Shown: positions 17,586-26,582, counted from the first letter of the stretch. The stretch is 64,000 nt of DNA from Deltaproteobacteria bacterium (GCA_016931115.1 JAFGFM010000092.1:1-64000), one strand, 5' to 3'. Notes: generated from the letters alone by a model not told the origin. Numbers and translations: made by a program.

Positions 17586-17615
17586 TGTGTTCTCCAATCG
17601 AATGTATTTTGTATT

Positions 17616-18239
17616 CTATGGCTTTATATATTTATACCTGAATTTATCTCCCGCCTTTTCAACGCTCAGGTCTGCATAGGGATTATAATCTGTATTGGTA
17701 ACCACTTTATATAATTTATACAGGGTGGGCAAAAAACCCTCCCAGTTTGATATTTCCTCTTCACAATGTGCTGCCCAGACCATTTTGGCTTTATGATCTT
17801 CCTTTTTTTTCATCCCGATTGCAACAGATTCCCCGGCCACCCCGCAATCATCCTTTGACCACTGGTGGATACGGTATCCCCATACCTCGGGAAATTTTAA
17901 GGCTTCTTCTCCCATTCCGATACAAGCTACCATGGCTACGTGTTCGTATGTTATATATTTTGTGAATTGCTCAGGAATGGTCGCCACATCAAGCAGCTGA
18001 ATATAGAGGTTCTGACGTGTCCCGTCTCTCCATGTCTGCGGGGCAATATGAATAGAATTAATCGGGTTTCCATGAACAGGGGCCTTTGCCCATTCAAGAG
18101 GTTCATGCTGGGATGGATGCCACAAAAGCATGCATTTTTCCATGTTTGACCAGAACCAGTCAATCATTCTGGGGGTGACTCCTTCAAGTCTCCATTCCAG
18201 CCTCATTGCGTCATCAGTCTCAATTCTATTCATTGTCAT
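17616..18239 (-). CDS. PhlG-like hydrolase copy 3
   Basis: 207 residues from ATG 18239, which follows GGAG seven bases upstream and slightly overlaps the MFS gene end. It has LEGVTPRMIDWFWSNM, the same core as copy 1 (MIDWWWVNM), a YEHVAM segment, and a C-terminal HxxxE motif (AAHCEEE), the likely metal ligands. It is more divergent than the other two copies. Three paralogues in 11 kb suggest a series of related C-C hydrolyses or different ring products. Confidence 0.65.
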   Translation of the reverse strand: MTMNRIETDDAMRLEWRLEGVTPRMIDWFWSNMEKCMLLWHPSQHEPLEWAKAPVHGNPINSIHIAPQTWRDGTRQNLYIQLLDVATIPEQFTKYITYEHVAMVACIGMGEEALKFPEVWGYRIHQWSKDDCGVAGESVAIGMKKKEDHKAKMVWAAHCEEEISNWEGFLPTLYKLYKVVTNTDYNPYADLSVEKAGDKFRYKYIKP

Positions 18240-18243
18240 ACAG

Positions 18244-19488
18244 TTACTCCAGGTTTTTATCAAATATGTTTACCGGTTTTATTCCAAAACCTGCAATCGC
18301 CCCGATCACGGCAACCACGCCTACGATAATAATAGATACATTATACATCCCGGTAATATGCAGCGCTGTTGATCCGGCAGCAACTCCTATTGCGCCGCCG
18401 AAGATAGCAAGCCCCATTGTGAACCCTCCCACGCTGCCGGTAATGTGTTCAGGGTAATTGTTAGCGATAAATGACATGCCGCTTGCCATAGGCATACCCA
18501 TAAAGAATCCGGCGAGAAAAAGGCATATTATTAAAACAGGCATATTTGATTTAACCAGCGGGCTCATTACCGAGATGCAGAAAAAGGCGGTAAGACAAAA
18601 GCTTACTGTAATTGCCCTGCCATATTTACCCCTGAATATCTTCTCTGCAATAATCGGTGTAGAAAGTGATCCCAGTACAAAAGCCAGCACGAGCAGTGCC
18701 ATCATCTGTCCTGATATTATGCTTCCAAGCCCCAGGCCGACCGGCGGAGAAACCGCTATGTGCCCAGGGGTCAGGTCCTGATACCCCTGCATTACCCATG
18801 AAAGTGCAAATGTAGACAGGAACGTCATCCAGAAGGTCGGAAGGCCGAACACCTTTTTAAAGTCCTTTGACACACGCTCCTTTGGTGCCTGATCCTCTAT
18901 TGATCCGGGTGATTCCGGACCGAAAATAAAAATTACGCTTAATATGACAGCAATAATCATAAGACCGCCAAGTATTGTAAGCGCAGTATTCCAGCTTCTT
19001 GTTTGTGCGATGACAGGACCGACATTAAGACCTGCGATAATACCCATAGAAAGAGAGGCACCTGTGACGCCCTGAACCATTGACCTTTGAGTGCGGGGAA
19101 ACCATTCCGATGCCATTTTAGGGCCTGATGCGGTTATAGGTCCGCATCCAAGACCCTGAAGTCCGCGAATAACAATAAGCCCAGCCACCGAGGTGCCAAA
19201 TGCTGGAAGGAGCAGTGCTGCAACGGTCTCCAGCGAACAGAACAGGACATATGTTTTTGCAAGTCCCCACCGGTCAATTACCATACCACTTATGAGTCCG
19301 CCTATTGCAACCATCAACGTGAAAGGCAGCATAGAAGCTGCAGTTGCTGCGCCAAGATTTAAATTAAGAGATTCAGCTATTGATCCCACCAGCGGGGAAG
19401 GACCAATCAGGGCCATCCCTTGCAGTAAATGGGCAGCTATAATTGTTATCAGCGGAAACCAGCGGTACTTTGGATACATAATTGTCAT
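18244..19488 (-). CDS. MFS transporter
   Basis: 414 residues with 12 hydrophobic segments. The loop motif GGLISGMVIDRWGLAK between helices 2 and 3 corresponds to MFS motif A, and the two halves are separated by a hydrophilic loop around residues 195-220. Its ATG overlaps the stop of the upstream dehydrogenase gene (TAATGA). Within the island it most likely imports the carboxylate or phenolic substrate, but export cannot be excluded. Confidence 0.85.
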   Translation of the reverse strand: MTIMYPKYRWFPLITIIAAHLLQGMALIGPSPLVGSIAESLNLNLGAATAASMLPFTLMVAIGGLISGMVIDRWGLAKTYVLFCSLETVAALLLPAFGTSVAGLIVIRGLQGLGCGPITASGPKMASEWFPRTQRSMVQGVTGASLSMGIIAGLNVGPVIAQTRSWNTALTILGGLMIIAVILSVIFIFGPESPGSIEDQAPKERVSKDFKKVFGLPTFWMTFLSTFALSWVMQGYQDLTPGHIAVSPPVGLGLGSIISGQMMALLVLAFVLGSLSTPIIAEKIFRGKYGRAITVSFCLTAFFCISVMSPLVKSNMPVLIICLFLAGFFMGMPMASGMSFIANNYPEHITGSVGGFTMGLAIFGGAIGVAAGSTALHITGMYNVSIIIVGVVAVIGAIAGFGIKPVNIFDKNLE

Positions 19489-20429
19489 TATGTTTTAACT
19501 CCTTCTTTTATAACCCCCATCAGGTATTTCTGGAGCCTCTTTCTTGACTCGTCAGCTTTATTCTCAGGCCATTCCTGAAATCCCTTACCGGACTTAAAAC
19601 CAAGACTTCTTTCCTCAACCAGTTTCCTCAATAGAGGAGATGGTTCAGGCGAACTCTCAAGGTGTTTCAGGATATAATCATGAATAGCAAGTGTAAGATC
19701 TGTACCGACCATGTCAGCATTTTCCATAGGAGCAAGGACAGGCAGCCTTAAACCGAACCCGTATTTTACACATTCATCAACCGTTGCTGCATCAGCGATA
19801 CCCTTCTCGACTATGGAGATGGCTTCCCGCCAGAGTGCATGCTGTAAACGATTGGCTACAAACCCGGGAACGTCTTTGTTGACCCGGACAGGATGCTTTC
19901 CTACAGATTGGAGCAGAGAAAAAGTCTTCTCCATTGTTTCATCTGGTGTATCCTTTCCGCGGATAACCTCAACCAGCGGGATCAGGTATGGCGGGTTCCA
20001 GAAGTGGGTACCAATGATCCTGTCACGGTATTTTGATTTCGAGGCTATTTCCGTAATGCTTATGACAGAGGTATTTGTGGCAAGTATTGTTTCCCGCCGA
20101 CACAGGGAATCCAGTTGCTGGAAAATATTCTGTTTCAGGTCAAGTTTTTCTGAAACGGCCTCAACCACAAAATCTGCTTCGGATACTGCCTCAGACATCT
20201 CCATGGTAAATTTTATCCGTGAAATTACCGAATCAATATCCTTGTATGAGCCGATACCATTTTCGGCCATTAAAGTCAGGTTTGCTCGGATATTTTTTGC
20301 CGCATTGGCAAGAAACTCCTCATTTAAATCCATCAATGTAACCGGGTATCCATTTTGGGCAAAAACCTGGGCAATGCCATGTCCCATAAGGCCGGCGCCA
20401 ATGATGGATATATTCTGCATCTCCGACAT
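19488..20429 (-). CDS. 3-hydroxyacyl-CoA dehydrogenase-family protein
   Basis: 313 residues from ATG 20429, behind GGAGGGG; the in-frame extension to 20456 overlaps the SDR end and lacks a site. The NAD motif ISIIGAGLMGHGIAQ is at residues about 5-19. NTSVISITEIA and GTHFWNPPYLIPLVE carry the catalytic region, and the C-terminal domain starts near PGFVANRLQHAL. Size and layout match single-function HBDH/carnitine-dehydrogenase-type enzymes that oxidise 3-hydroxy acids or their CoA esters. Pairing with a BKACE gene resembles carnitine breakdown, where the 3-keto acid made here would be the BKACE substrate. Confidence 0.85.
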   Translation of the reverse strand: MSEMQNISIIGAGLMGHGIAQVFAQNGYPVTLMDLNEEFLANAAKNIRANLTLMAENGIGSYKDIDSVISRIKFTMEMSEAVSEADFVVEAVSEKLDLKQNIFQQLDSLCRRETILATNTSVISITEIASKSKYRDRIIGTHFWNPPYLIPLVEVIRGKDTPDETMEKTFSLLQSVGKHPVRVNKDVPGFVANRLQHALWREAISIVEKGIADAATVDECVKYGFGLRLPVLAPMENADMVGTDLTLAIHDYILKHLESSPEPSPLLRKLVEERSLGFKSGKGFQEWPENKADESRKRLQKYLMGVIKEGVKT

Positions 20430-20442
20430 ATCACAACCCCTC

Positions 20443-21228
20443 CTATCCGGCCGCATACCCTCCGTCTGTGTGGATAATGGCTCCTGTTATAAAATCCGAG
20501 GCCTTTGAACAAAGGTAGATAACAATTCCTATAAAATCTTCAGGTTCGCCAAGTCTGCCGATCGGGATACGTTTTAAAAAATTCTTGTAGAATGCATTGT
20601 CATCAAACATCCACTGGGTCAAAGCCGTTCTGAAGACAGTGGGCGCTATGGCATTTACATTTATGCCGTACTGCCCCCATTCACAGCCGAGTGTCTTTGC
20701 AAGAAGATGGACAGCCCCCTTTGAAGTGCTGTACCCGGAGTAATTGGCCATACCCAGATCACCCCTTGCCGAACCCAAAAGGACAACCTTTCCGCCCTTA
20801 CCCTGTTCAATCATCACCTTTCCTGCCTCCTTGCAGAACAGGTAAGTACCTTTTACATTGGTATCCATTATCATTTCCCATTCTTCAAGGGGCTGTTCAA
20901 TAATCGGAGCAGGTTTACTCGTACCGGCTGCAGTAATAAGAATGTCCACCCTCCCGAAGGTGTTAACTGTTTCCTTTACTACCCTCTTAACATCATCATG
21001 ATTTACAGGAGATCCTGCTGCAAAAGATGCGATCCCGCCTTCCTTTTTTATCTTTTCTACAAGCGATTTAAGTTTATCCTCACCACGTCCTGTGGCCATG
21101 ACCTTTGCGCCTGCCATAGCAAGTGCCATACTTATTACACTCCCAAAACCCCCGGTTGCACCTGTGACAATGGCCACCTTTCCAGTAATATCAAAAAGAT
21201 CCTTTAACAATTCATCACCCTTTTTCAT
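20443..21228 (-). CDS. Short-chain dehydrogenase/reductase (SDR)
   Basis: 261 residues from the second of two adjacent ATGs (21231/21228), both following AAGGAG. Classical SDR features are visible: the TGATGGFGSVI nucleotide motif (about 19-29), TAAG (NNAG position), the catalytic Ser in GSARG, YSGYSTSKG (YxxxK), and a C-terminal GAIIHTDGGYAAG. It is an NAD(P)-dependent alcohol/ketone oxidoreductase, presumably acting on a ring or side-chain hydroxyl in the same pathway as the downstream dehydrogenase. Confidence 0.87.
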   Translation of the reverse strand: MKKGDELLKDLFDITGKVAIVTGATGGFGSVISMALAMAGAKVMATGRGEDKLKSLVEKIKKEGGIASFAAGSPVNHDDVKRVVKETVNTFGRVDILITAAGTSKPAPIIEQPLEEWEMIMDTNVKGTYLFCKEAGKVMIEQGKGGKVVLLGSARGDLGMANYSGYSTSKGAVHLLAKTLGCEWGQYGINVNAIAPTVFRTALTQWMFDDNAFYKNFLKRIPIGRLGEPEDFIGIVIYLCSKASDFITGAIIHTDGGYAAG

Positions 21229-21231
21229 CAT

Positions 21232-21371
21232 TTTCTCCTTTCTATTAGGTAGTTGCCCTGTGCCTCTTGTACTGTACAATCATCTGCGGGCAGGCACGCA
21301 GGCCAGCCCCTACTGTAATGTCATCTTTTTTATCTTTCCCTGCGCCTTGAGCCCTGTGCCCTGCGCCCGTT
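21232..21371. repeat. Intergenic repeats between the SDR and BKACE genes
   Basis: The gap holds a GC-rich imperfect palindromic unit (GCGGGCAGGCACGCAGGCC, about 21286-21304), flanked on both sides by low-complexity runs of CCCTGTGCC/CCCTGCGCC type (about 21255-21268 and 21337-21368). No gene is visible. These look like REP-type and dispersed short repeats and resemble in style those at 2750-2825. Confidence 0.45.
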
Positions 21372-22295
21372 TTAATAATTTACCTTTCCAATACCCTTTA
21401 ATCCCAATATCTCCCTGGCTTCATCAGGCGTTGCCGGTTCATACCCGAGTTCACGAATAATACGGATCGCCTTCTCAACCTGTTCAGCGCTGCTTTTAGC
21501 AAGCACACCTTTCTCTATATACAGGTTGTCTTCAAGGCCAACCCTCCAGAAACCCCCTTCAAGTATATTGATAACTCCCATGGGGAACTGGAACCTTCCT
21601 GCTGCACAGACAGACCATATGAAATCTTCCTTAAGCAGTCTTTTTGATTCCCTTATCAGATACAGGAGGTTGTCGGCTGTTGCAGGAATGCCACCCAGAA
21701 TGCCCATCACATACTGGAGGTATACAGGTTTCTTAAGGTATCCTTCTCTTAAGAGCTGGGCTACATTATTTATCTGTCCCACATCATAGATCTCTATTTC
21801 AGGCCTTGTACCTGTCTCATTCATTGTCTTTGAGTAGATATGGAGTGATTCAAAATGATTTGAAAAGATGAAGCTTTCTGTACCCTTCAGATAACCTTCC
21901 TCCCAGTCATATTTGAATTCCCTGTACTTTTCCAGAACCGGGTACAGGGCAAAATTGAGAGAACCTGCATTAAATGTGGCCATTTCAGGTTTCAAGGCAC
22001 TTACTACAGCCAGCCTTTCCTTTGGAGTCATTGTATAACTTCCGCCTGTTGTAGGTGTAATAACCGCATTGCATTCAGCCTTTATACGGCTTAATATCTC
22101 CCTGAATATCTCAACACTGGAAGAGGGTATGCCGTTTTCCGGATTTCTTGCATGTACATGTACTACGGCTGCGCCTGCATTATATGACCTGACCGCCTCT
22201 TCAACCATATCTTCTATCCTGAACGGAAGATATTCCGACATGGATGGCGTGTGGATAGCGCCTGTAAGAGCTGCTGTAATTATAACTTTTCCCAT
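21372..22295 (-). CDS. BKACE (beta-keto acid cleavage enzyme, DUF849 family)
   Basis: 307 residues from ATG 22295 (MGKVIITAALTGAIHTPSMS), behind GGAG. Family hallmarks are the VHVHARNPENG segment with zinc-binding His residues, FNAGSLNFA, and VCAAGRFQ near the C-terminus. BKACEs condense a free beta-keto acid with acetyl-CoA and split it into acetoacetate and an acyl-CoA. Here the keto acid would come from the neighbouring dehydrogenases. The side-chain specificity cannot be read from sequence alone. Confidence 0.85.
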   Translation of the reverse strand: MGKVIITAALTGAIHTPSMSEYLPFRIEDMVEEAVRSYNAGAAVVHVHARNPENGIPSSSVEIFREILSRIKAECNAVITPTTGGSYTMTPKERLAVVSALKPEMATFNAGSLNFALYPVLEKYREFKYDWEEGYLKGTESFIFSNHFESLHIYSKTMNETGTRPEIEIYDVGQINNVAQLLREGYLKKPVYLQYVMGILGGIPATADNLLYLIRESKRLLKEDFIWSVCAAGRFQFPMGVINILEGGFWRVGLEDNLYIEKGVLAKSSAEQVEKAIRIIRELGYEPATPDEAREILGLKGIGKVNY

Positions 22296-22360
22296 AATAA
22301 TATCTCCTGTTATCCAGGTCAATTGACTATGACCGTCATCAACCTGCTGCTTTTACCTTT

Positions 22361-23320
22361 CTATCGTTCGCAGGCCGGTCCGTATCCTGTCCCACAGTAG
22401 GTGTAGGTTCTGTCAGGGACATCATTCAGCTCTGATTCATCGATCTCGGCGACACAGCGCACCATAGCGCCGTCACCCATGTACCAGCGGATCGGGAAGC
22501 AGTAGAACCTGAAACGTTTGCCTGATACCTTGTCCAGATCACCGCCCAGGTTCTCAACCCCGACTATTCCGTGCCCCAGCATCTGCTTGTGGCATGGTTC
22601 CCAGGTCCCCTCACATCCGATTTCTTCCAGATCACCAAATTTGGCATCATAGGCAGCCTTGCCATGGAGCTTTATATAGGCTGCTTTCTCAAATTCGGCA
22701 TATGCCTCTTCACCGAACTGTTCAGCATATTCTACCGTGATGGGTTTTCCGGAAGCCCCTGGCAGGTTCATCTGGGGTGGACCGTTTTTACCCATGGCTG
22801 TATGGAGAGGATGGTCCAGTGCCTGCATGTCCATGGCCACGCATTTAACCTTGTGTTTTACAAACCATTTACCCGCTTCTACACCTGTCCCGCATGAATA
22901 GTGATAGTATTCTTTGGAGTCGTCGAATTTACGGTGCATCCCGGTATTCAGGCAGACAACCATGCCCTCGAGTTCTTCCGGTTTAATGCCGGCACGTTTA
23001 CAGGCATCCTCGAGATGCTCTGGCAGGATCAGGCCCCAGCGGTGTATATTGATTTCAAGGCAGATCGCGTCTCCGGTGTAGGCGTCAACAGGCATTTCGT
23101 GGGTATACCGCGCTCTCTTACCGTTAAACTCACGTTCCATTACATGACGCGGTGCATCGGCATGGGTACCTGTGTGCTGTACGCAATCGACCCTCTGTGT
23201 AAGTACACCGCCCTTTGCCATGGTATGCATTGAGTCTATTACCGGTTTAACGAAATAGGGCCAGCGCGGGATCTCCGCACTGAATGGATGGGTAAGATCA
23301 ACAAATACTTTCTTTTTCAT
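22361..23320 (-). CDS. Cyclase-family (kynurenine-formamidase-like) metal-dependent hydrolase
   Basis: 319 residues. The metal-binding motif appears as HTGTHADAPRHV (about residues 47-58), which defines the cyclase/KynB family PF04199 (HxGTHxDxPxH). DMQALDHPLHTA is also typical. Members hydrolyse amides, lactones or cyclic ketones. In this cluster ring opening or lactone hydrolysis is the likely job. Second gene of the operon, after the ABM protein. Confidence 0.85.
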   Translation of the reverse strand: MKKKVFVDLTHPFSAEIPRWPYFVKPVIDSMHTMAKGGVLTQRVDCVQHTGTHADAPRHVMEREFNGKRARYTHEMPVDAYTGDAICLEINIHRWGLILPEHLEDACKRAGIKPEELEGMVVCLNTGMHRKFDDSKEYYHYSCGTGVEAGKWFVKHKVKCVAMDMQALDHPLHTAMGKNGPPQMNLPGASGKPITVEYAEQFGEEAYAEFEKAAYIKLHGKAAYDAKFGDLEEIGCEGTWEPCHKQMLGHGIVGVENLGGDLDKVSGKRFRFYCFPIRWYMGDGAMVRCVAEIDESELNDVPDRTYTYCGTGYGPACER

Positions 23321-23373
23321 TATAATAACCTCCTCATATGTTGATAATTATGATAAAACCTTGAAAATAAAAT

Positions 23374-23706
23374 TTATGTATTAACACTCTCCCGAATTTT
23401 TTCTACCAGTTCAAAACCCTGTATCGTTGTGACTGTGTTGAATGAGATATCAGGCGGCTCTATTGCCATATCCATAATTGCCATTATCTTACGAAAATCA
23501 TCAGAGACTATATGTCGTTCAAGCTCTGGCATTGCATCCCATTCTTCTATCAGCAAAAGTTCATCATCATCATCGACATCAGAGTAGAACTTTACTTTTT
23601 TACATCCCGGCTTTACAGATGTTGAACCGGCTATCGTGTTAAATATGCTCACAACATGCTTCCGATCTGAGGGAGATACCTTCAGGCTAAGGATAAGAAC
23701 TATCAT
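23374..23706 (-). CDS. Antibiotic-biosynthesis-monooxygenase (ABM)-domain protein
   Basis: 110 residues with the ferredoxin-like alpha+beta pattern of ABM/YgiN proteins (LILSLKVSPSDRKHVVS ... LLIEEWDAMPELERHI). Such small dimers can be cofactorless oxygenases or stress proteins. In an anaerobe a binding or isomerase role is as likely. It is the first gene of the long catabolic operon and is divergent from the sigma54 activator. Confidence 0.72.
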   Translation of the reverse strand: MIVLILSLKVSPSDRKHVVSIFNTIAGSTSVKPGCKKVKFYSDVDDDDELLLIEEWDAMPELERHIVSDDFRKIMAIMDMAIEPPDISFNTVTTIQGFELVEKIRESVNT

Positions 23707-23748
23707 ATTTTAAGCCCATCTCTTGAAAAGGTGTAATTGATAAGTCAT

Positions 23749-23764
23749 GCGAAGCCCCGTCCGT
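23749..23764 (-). promoter_or_regulatory. Weak candidate sigma54 promoter before the catabolic operon
   Basis: On the minus strand the invariant GG-N10-GC of sigma54 promoters is present (CGGACGGGGCTTCGCA), about 43 bases before the ABM start and facing the operon. The -24 box is otherwise a poor match to TGGCACG. It is worth listing because the divergent gene encodes a sigma54-dependent activator. Confidence 0.25.
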
Positions 23765-23936
23765 AAAAACTGAGAAATTTTTTTCTATATTTCAATAAAA
23801 GTAATTATTAACAGGTGGTAATTACAATAAGTATGCCGCCGTGGCAGTTTTTTTATATCGCGGCGTATTTTATTGAAAATACACGATATATCCTGATCAA
23901 ATCATTTTACGTGGAGGAATTGTATAAATATTACTG

Positions 23937-23967
23937 GCGAAATATCGCTTTTTTTGCGATATTTCGC
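23937..23967. promoter_or_regulatory. Perfect 12-bp inverted repeat before the sigma54 activator gene
   Basis: GCGAAATATCGC-TTTTTTT-GCGATATTTCGC is a perfect 12-base hairpin with a 7-T loop. It ends about 28 bases before the start codon at 23996 and about 190-215 bases from the candidate promoter of the divergent operon. It could be the enhancer-type binding site of the activator or an mRNA hairpin limiting its translation. Confidence 0.55.
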
Positions 23968-23995
23968 TAAACGGATTTTTAACGGAGAAGATCAA

Positions 23996-25858
23996 ATGGG
24001 CCGGATACCTGGTAAAAAGGCAAGGGTAACAGTACAAAAGAGCACGGGAAAAGAAATTCAGGATACCATAAAAATTAATAGTACACCTGATATGGAGAAC
24101 GGATTCCAGAGTCTGATAGAAAATGCTGTGGTCGGGTTTTACCGTACAAATGAAGATGGTGAATTTTTCCTTGCCAACAGACGGCTGGCCCAGATGCTCG
24201 GGTTCAACTCAAAGGAGGAGTTGTTAAAATCTTGCACCAATGCTGCAGAGCTTTACGTAGACCCGAAGGAGAGAGATGGTATAGTACACAGGATGAAATC
24301 CCAGGGATTCGTTGACGGCGCGGAAATCAGGCTCAAACGAAGAGATGGTGAGGCTATATGGACCAGTATCAGGGCCAGGGCTGTAAAAGCTAAATCGGGT
24401 AAAACCATATATGAAGGATTCATTATGGATATTACCGACAAAAAGGCTGCGGCCAATGCTCTTCAGGGGAGTGAGAAGAGATTCAGAATGCTTGTTGAAC
24501 AGGCTGGTGATGGCTTTTTCATACATGATTATCTTGGCAAGATAATGGATGTCAACCTGACAGCCTGCGAAATGCTGGGTTATAGCAGAGATGAACTTCT
24601 AAAGATGAGTATATCCGATGTTGATATGGATGTAGCGGAAAAGGGGCACAGAGACAGATACTGGGGCTCTTTACAATCAGAAAAACATATCACCTTTGAA
24701 GGCATTCACAGGAGGAAAGATGGAAGCACATTTCCTGTGGAAGTTCGTCTGGGGCGCGTTGACCTTGAGGAAAAGCCCCTTCTCCTTTCCCTCACAAGAG
24801 ATGTTACAGAAAGAAAAAAATCTGAAAATGAACTTAAAAAGGCATTTACAGAAATTAATGCCCTGAAGAATCAGCTTGAAGAAGAAAATATCTATCTCAG
24901 AAAAGAGGTGGAAACCAGATACAGGCACAATGAAATCATTGGAGAGAGCAGGGCTATCAAAAAAGTTCTCATGGCAGTGGAAAGGGTTGCAAAGGAGAAC
25001 ACAAGTGTTCTTATTACTGGAGAAACCGGTACTGGAAAAGAGATGCTGGCAAGGGCAATACATAACCTGAGCCCCAGGAATGTCCGTTCCATGATAAGGG
25101 TAAATTGTGCGGCATTACCGGCGAGCCTTATCGAGAGTGAGTTATTCGGACGTGAAAAGGGCGCATTTACAGGTGCCGCATCCAGACAGGCCGGCCGGTT
25201 TGAAGCTGCTGACAAATCAACTATATTCCTTGATGAAATCGGGGACCTTCCGCTGGAACTCCAGGCCAAACTTTTAAGGGTTCTTGAAGACGGCACATTT
25301 GAAAGGCTTGGCAGTGCAAAAACAGTGTCTGTAGACGTTCGTGTAATAGCCGCTACAAATCACAATCTGGCTGAGCTCGTAAAGAAGGATGTATTCAGGA
25401 GAGATTTATTCTATCGCCTTAATGTTTTCCCTATCATGGTTCCTCCCCTGCGGGAGAGAAGGGAAGACATTCCGCTCCTCGTATGGGCCTTTGTTGAGGA
25501 GTTTTCCCAGAGCATGGGTAAATCCATAAAAATAATTCCCAAAAAAATTATGGATGAGTTGCAGAGCTATAACTGGCCGGGTAATGTGAGAGAACTCAAA
25601 AACGTTATTGAACGTGGTATGATAATGAGCAGCGGATCAACACTGAGACTGGAACAAGAGCAGGCGGAAGCTGCCCCTGCAATCATGAATATGTCAATGG
25701 AAGATGTGGAAAGAGAACACATTAAACATGTGCTGCTGTCAACAGGATGGAGGGTAAGCGGCAGGAATGGTGCAGCCAGAATATTGGGATTGAAAGACTC
25801 AACACTCAGGTCACGTTTGATTAAACTTGGAATCACGAGGCAGTCATTAAATCATTGA
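23996..25858 (+). CDS. Sigma54-dependent transcriptional activator with two PAS domains
   Basis: 620 residues from ATG 23996, which follows GGAGAAG; the in-frame ATG at 23954 lies in the hairpin. Two PAS domains (about 40-150 and 165-280; ENAVVGFYRTNEDGEFF, VEQAGDGFFIHDYLGKIM) precede a short coiled coil and an AAA+ domain with TGETGTGKE (Walker A), ELFGREKGAFTGA (GAFTGA loop contacting sigma54), and FLDEIGDLP (Walker B). A Fis-type HTH ends the protein (GRNGAARILGLKDSTLRSRL). It should sense a pathway ligand or redox state through PAS and activate the divergent catabolic operon. Confidence 0.92.
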   Translation: MGRIPGKKARVTVQKSTGKEIQDTIKINSTPDMENGFQSLIENAVVGFYRTNEDGEFFLANRRLAQMLGFNSKEELLKSCTNAAELYVDPKERDGIVHRMKSQGFVDGAEIRLKRRDGEAIWTSIRARAVKAKSGKTIYEGFIMDITDKKAAANALQGSEKRFRMLVEQAGDGFFIHDYLGKIMDVNLTACEMLGYSRDELLKMSISDVDMDVAEKGHRDRYWGSLQSEKHITFEGIHRRKDGSTFPVEVRLGRVDLEEKPLLLSLTRDVTERKKSENELKKAFTEINALKNQLEEENIYLRKEVETRYRHNEIIGESRAIKKVLMAVERVAKENTSVLITGETGTGKEMLARAIHNLSPRNVRSMIRVNCAALPASLIESELFGREKGAFTGAASRQAGRFEAADKSTIFLDEIGDLPLELQAKLLRVLEDGTFERLGSAKTVSVDVRVIAATNHNLAELVKKDVFRRDLFYRLNVFPIMVPPLRERREDIPLLVWAFVEEFSQSMGKSIKIIPKKIMDELQSYNWPGNVRELKNVIERGMIMSSGSTLRLEQEQAEAAPAIMNMSMEDVEREHIKHVLLSTGWRVSGRNGAARILGLKDSTLRSRLIKLGITRQSLNH

Positions 25859-25898
25859 TTGATATGCCAGCAGAATGTGTTGTTTAAAATGATTTTCT

Positions 25899-26582
25899 TT
25901 AATTAGTTTTTCTTGCCACTACCACATGTCTGCTTGTTACACCCAGTATCTTTTTTTTCTCCATTTCGGCTGCAGCATCGCCCTGGAATTTCTCAGGTGA
26001 CATGGGTGCCTGGATCAGATCGTCGATACGCCAACCGGCCTTTTCAATTCTTTCTGCATAATCGTTAATCAATATAGACTTTTCAGGGATTTCGTCCATG
26101 GCAGGGGTATTCCAAAAGTCTCTCCAGTCGGAGCATATCATCACGAGCCTTGTACTCTTTTTGCTGTTCTCATTGGCCAGTTTCAGGAATGCTTCAAGAA
26201 ACTTCAGATACTCTTCTTTTTCCAGTTTCGATATATAATCTTCTTTGCTTTTATAATAGGGAGGATCAAAAATAATGAGATCCGGTTTTGTCTTGACCTT
26301 GACCGGCCATTTAAGATTCTTAAAGTCCCACATATGAGGCTCTATTTCCGGTCTTGTATCCGGGCGGTCCGCCATATCAAAGCTCCAGCAGCGACGGTTG
26401 AGGGCAAGGCATATATCAGTCACCAACCCGCCACCAGCCATGGGATCAAAAACCAGGTCATTCTCTTCAGAGAAAAAATAAAGTATATTGGCTATAATCT
26501 GTGCAGGTAATCTTCCCGTCCATTCATCACCGAATCTTTTATCAGGTTCGGACCACTCCCAGTAATTCCACTGCTCGATTTT
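25899..26582 (-). CDS. DNA (adenine/cytosine-N4) methyltransferase domain, separated from ParB domain by a TGA
   Basis: The frame opens directly after the TGA at 26583-26585, with KIEQWNYWEWSEPDKRFGDE, and runs to 25899. The first in-frame ATG is at 26441, but conserved sequence (FDPMAGGG, AdoMet motif I) spans it, so the domain really begins upstream. Motif IV is IFDPPYYKS. These motifs fit beta-type amino-methyltransferases. Related proteins commonly carry a ParB-like N-terminal domain in the same chain, as this gene would without the stop. Confidence 0.72.
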   Translation of the reverse strand, partial: KIEQWNYWEWSEPDKRFGDEWTGRLPAQIIANILYFFSEENDLVFDPMAGGGLVTDICLALNRRCWSFDMADRPDTRPEIEPHMWDFKNLKWPVKVKTKPDLIIFDPPYYKSKEDYISKLEKEEYLKFLEAFLKLANENSKKSTRLVMICSDWRDFWNTPAMDEIPEKSILINDYAERIEKAGWRIDDLIQAPMSPEKFQGDAAAEMEKKKILGVTSRHVVVARKTN

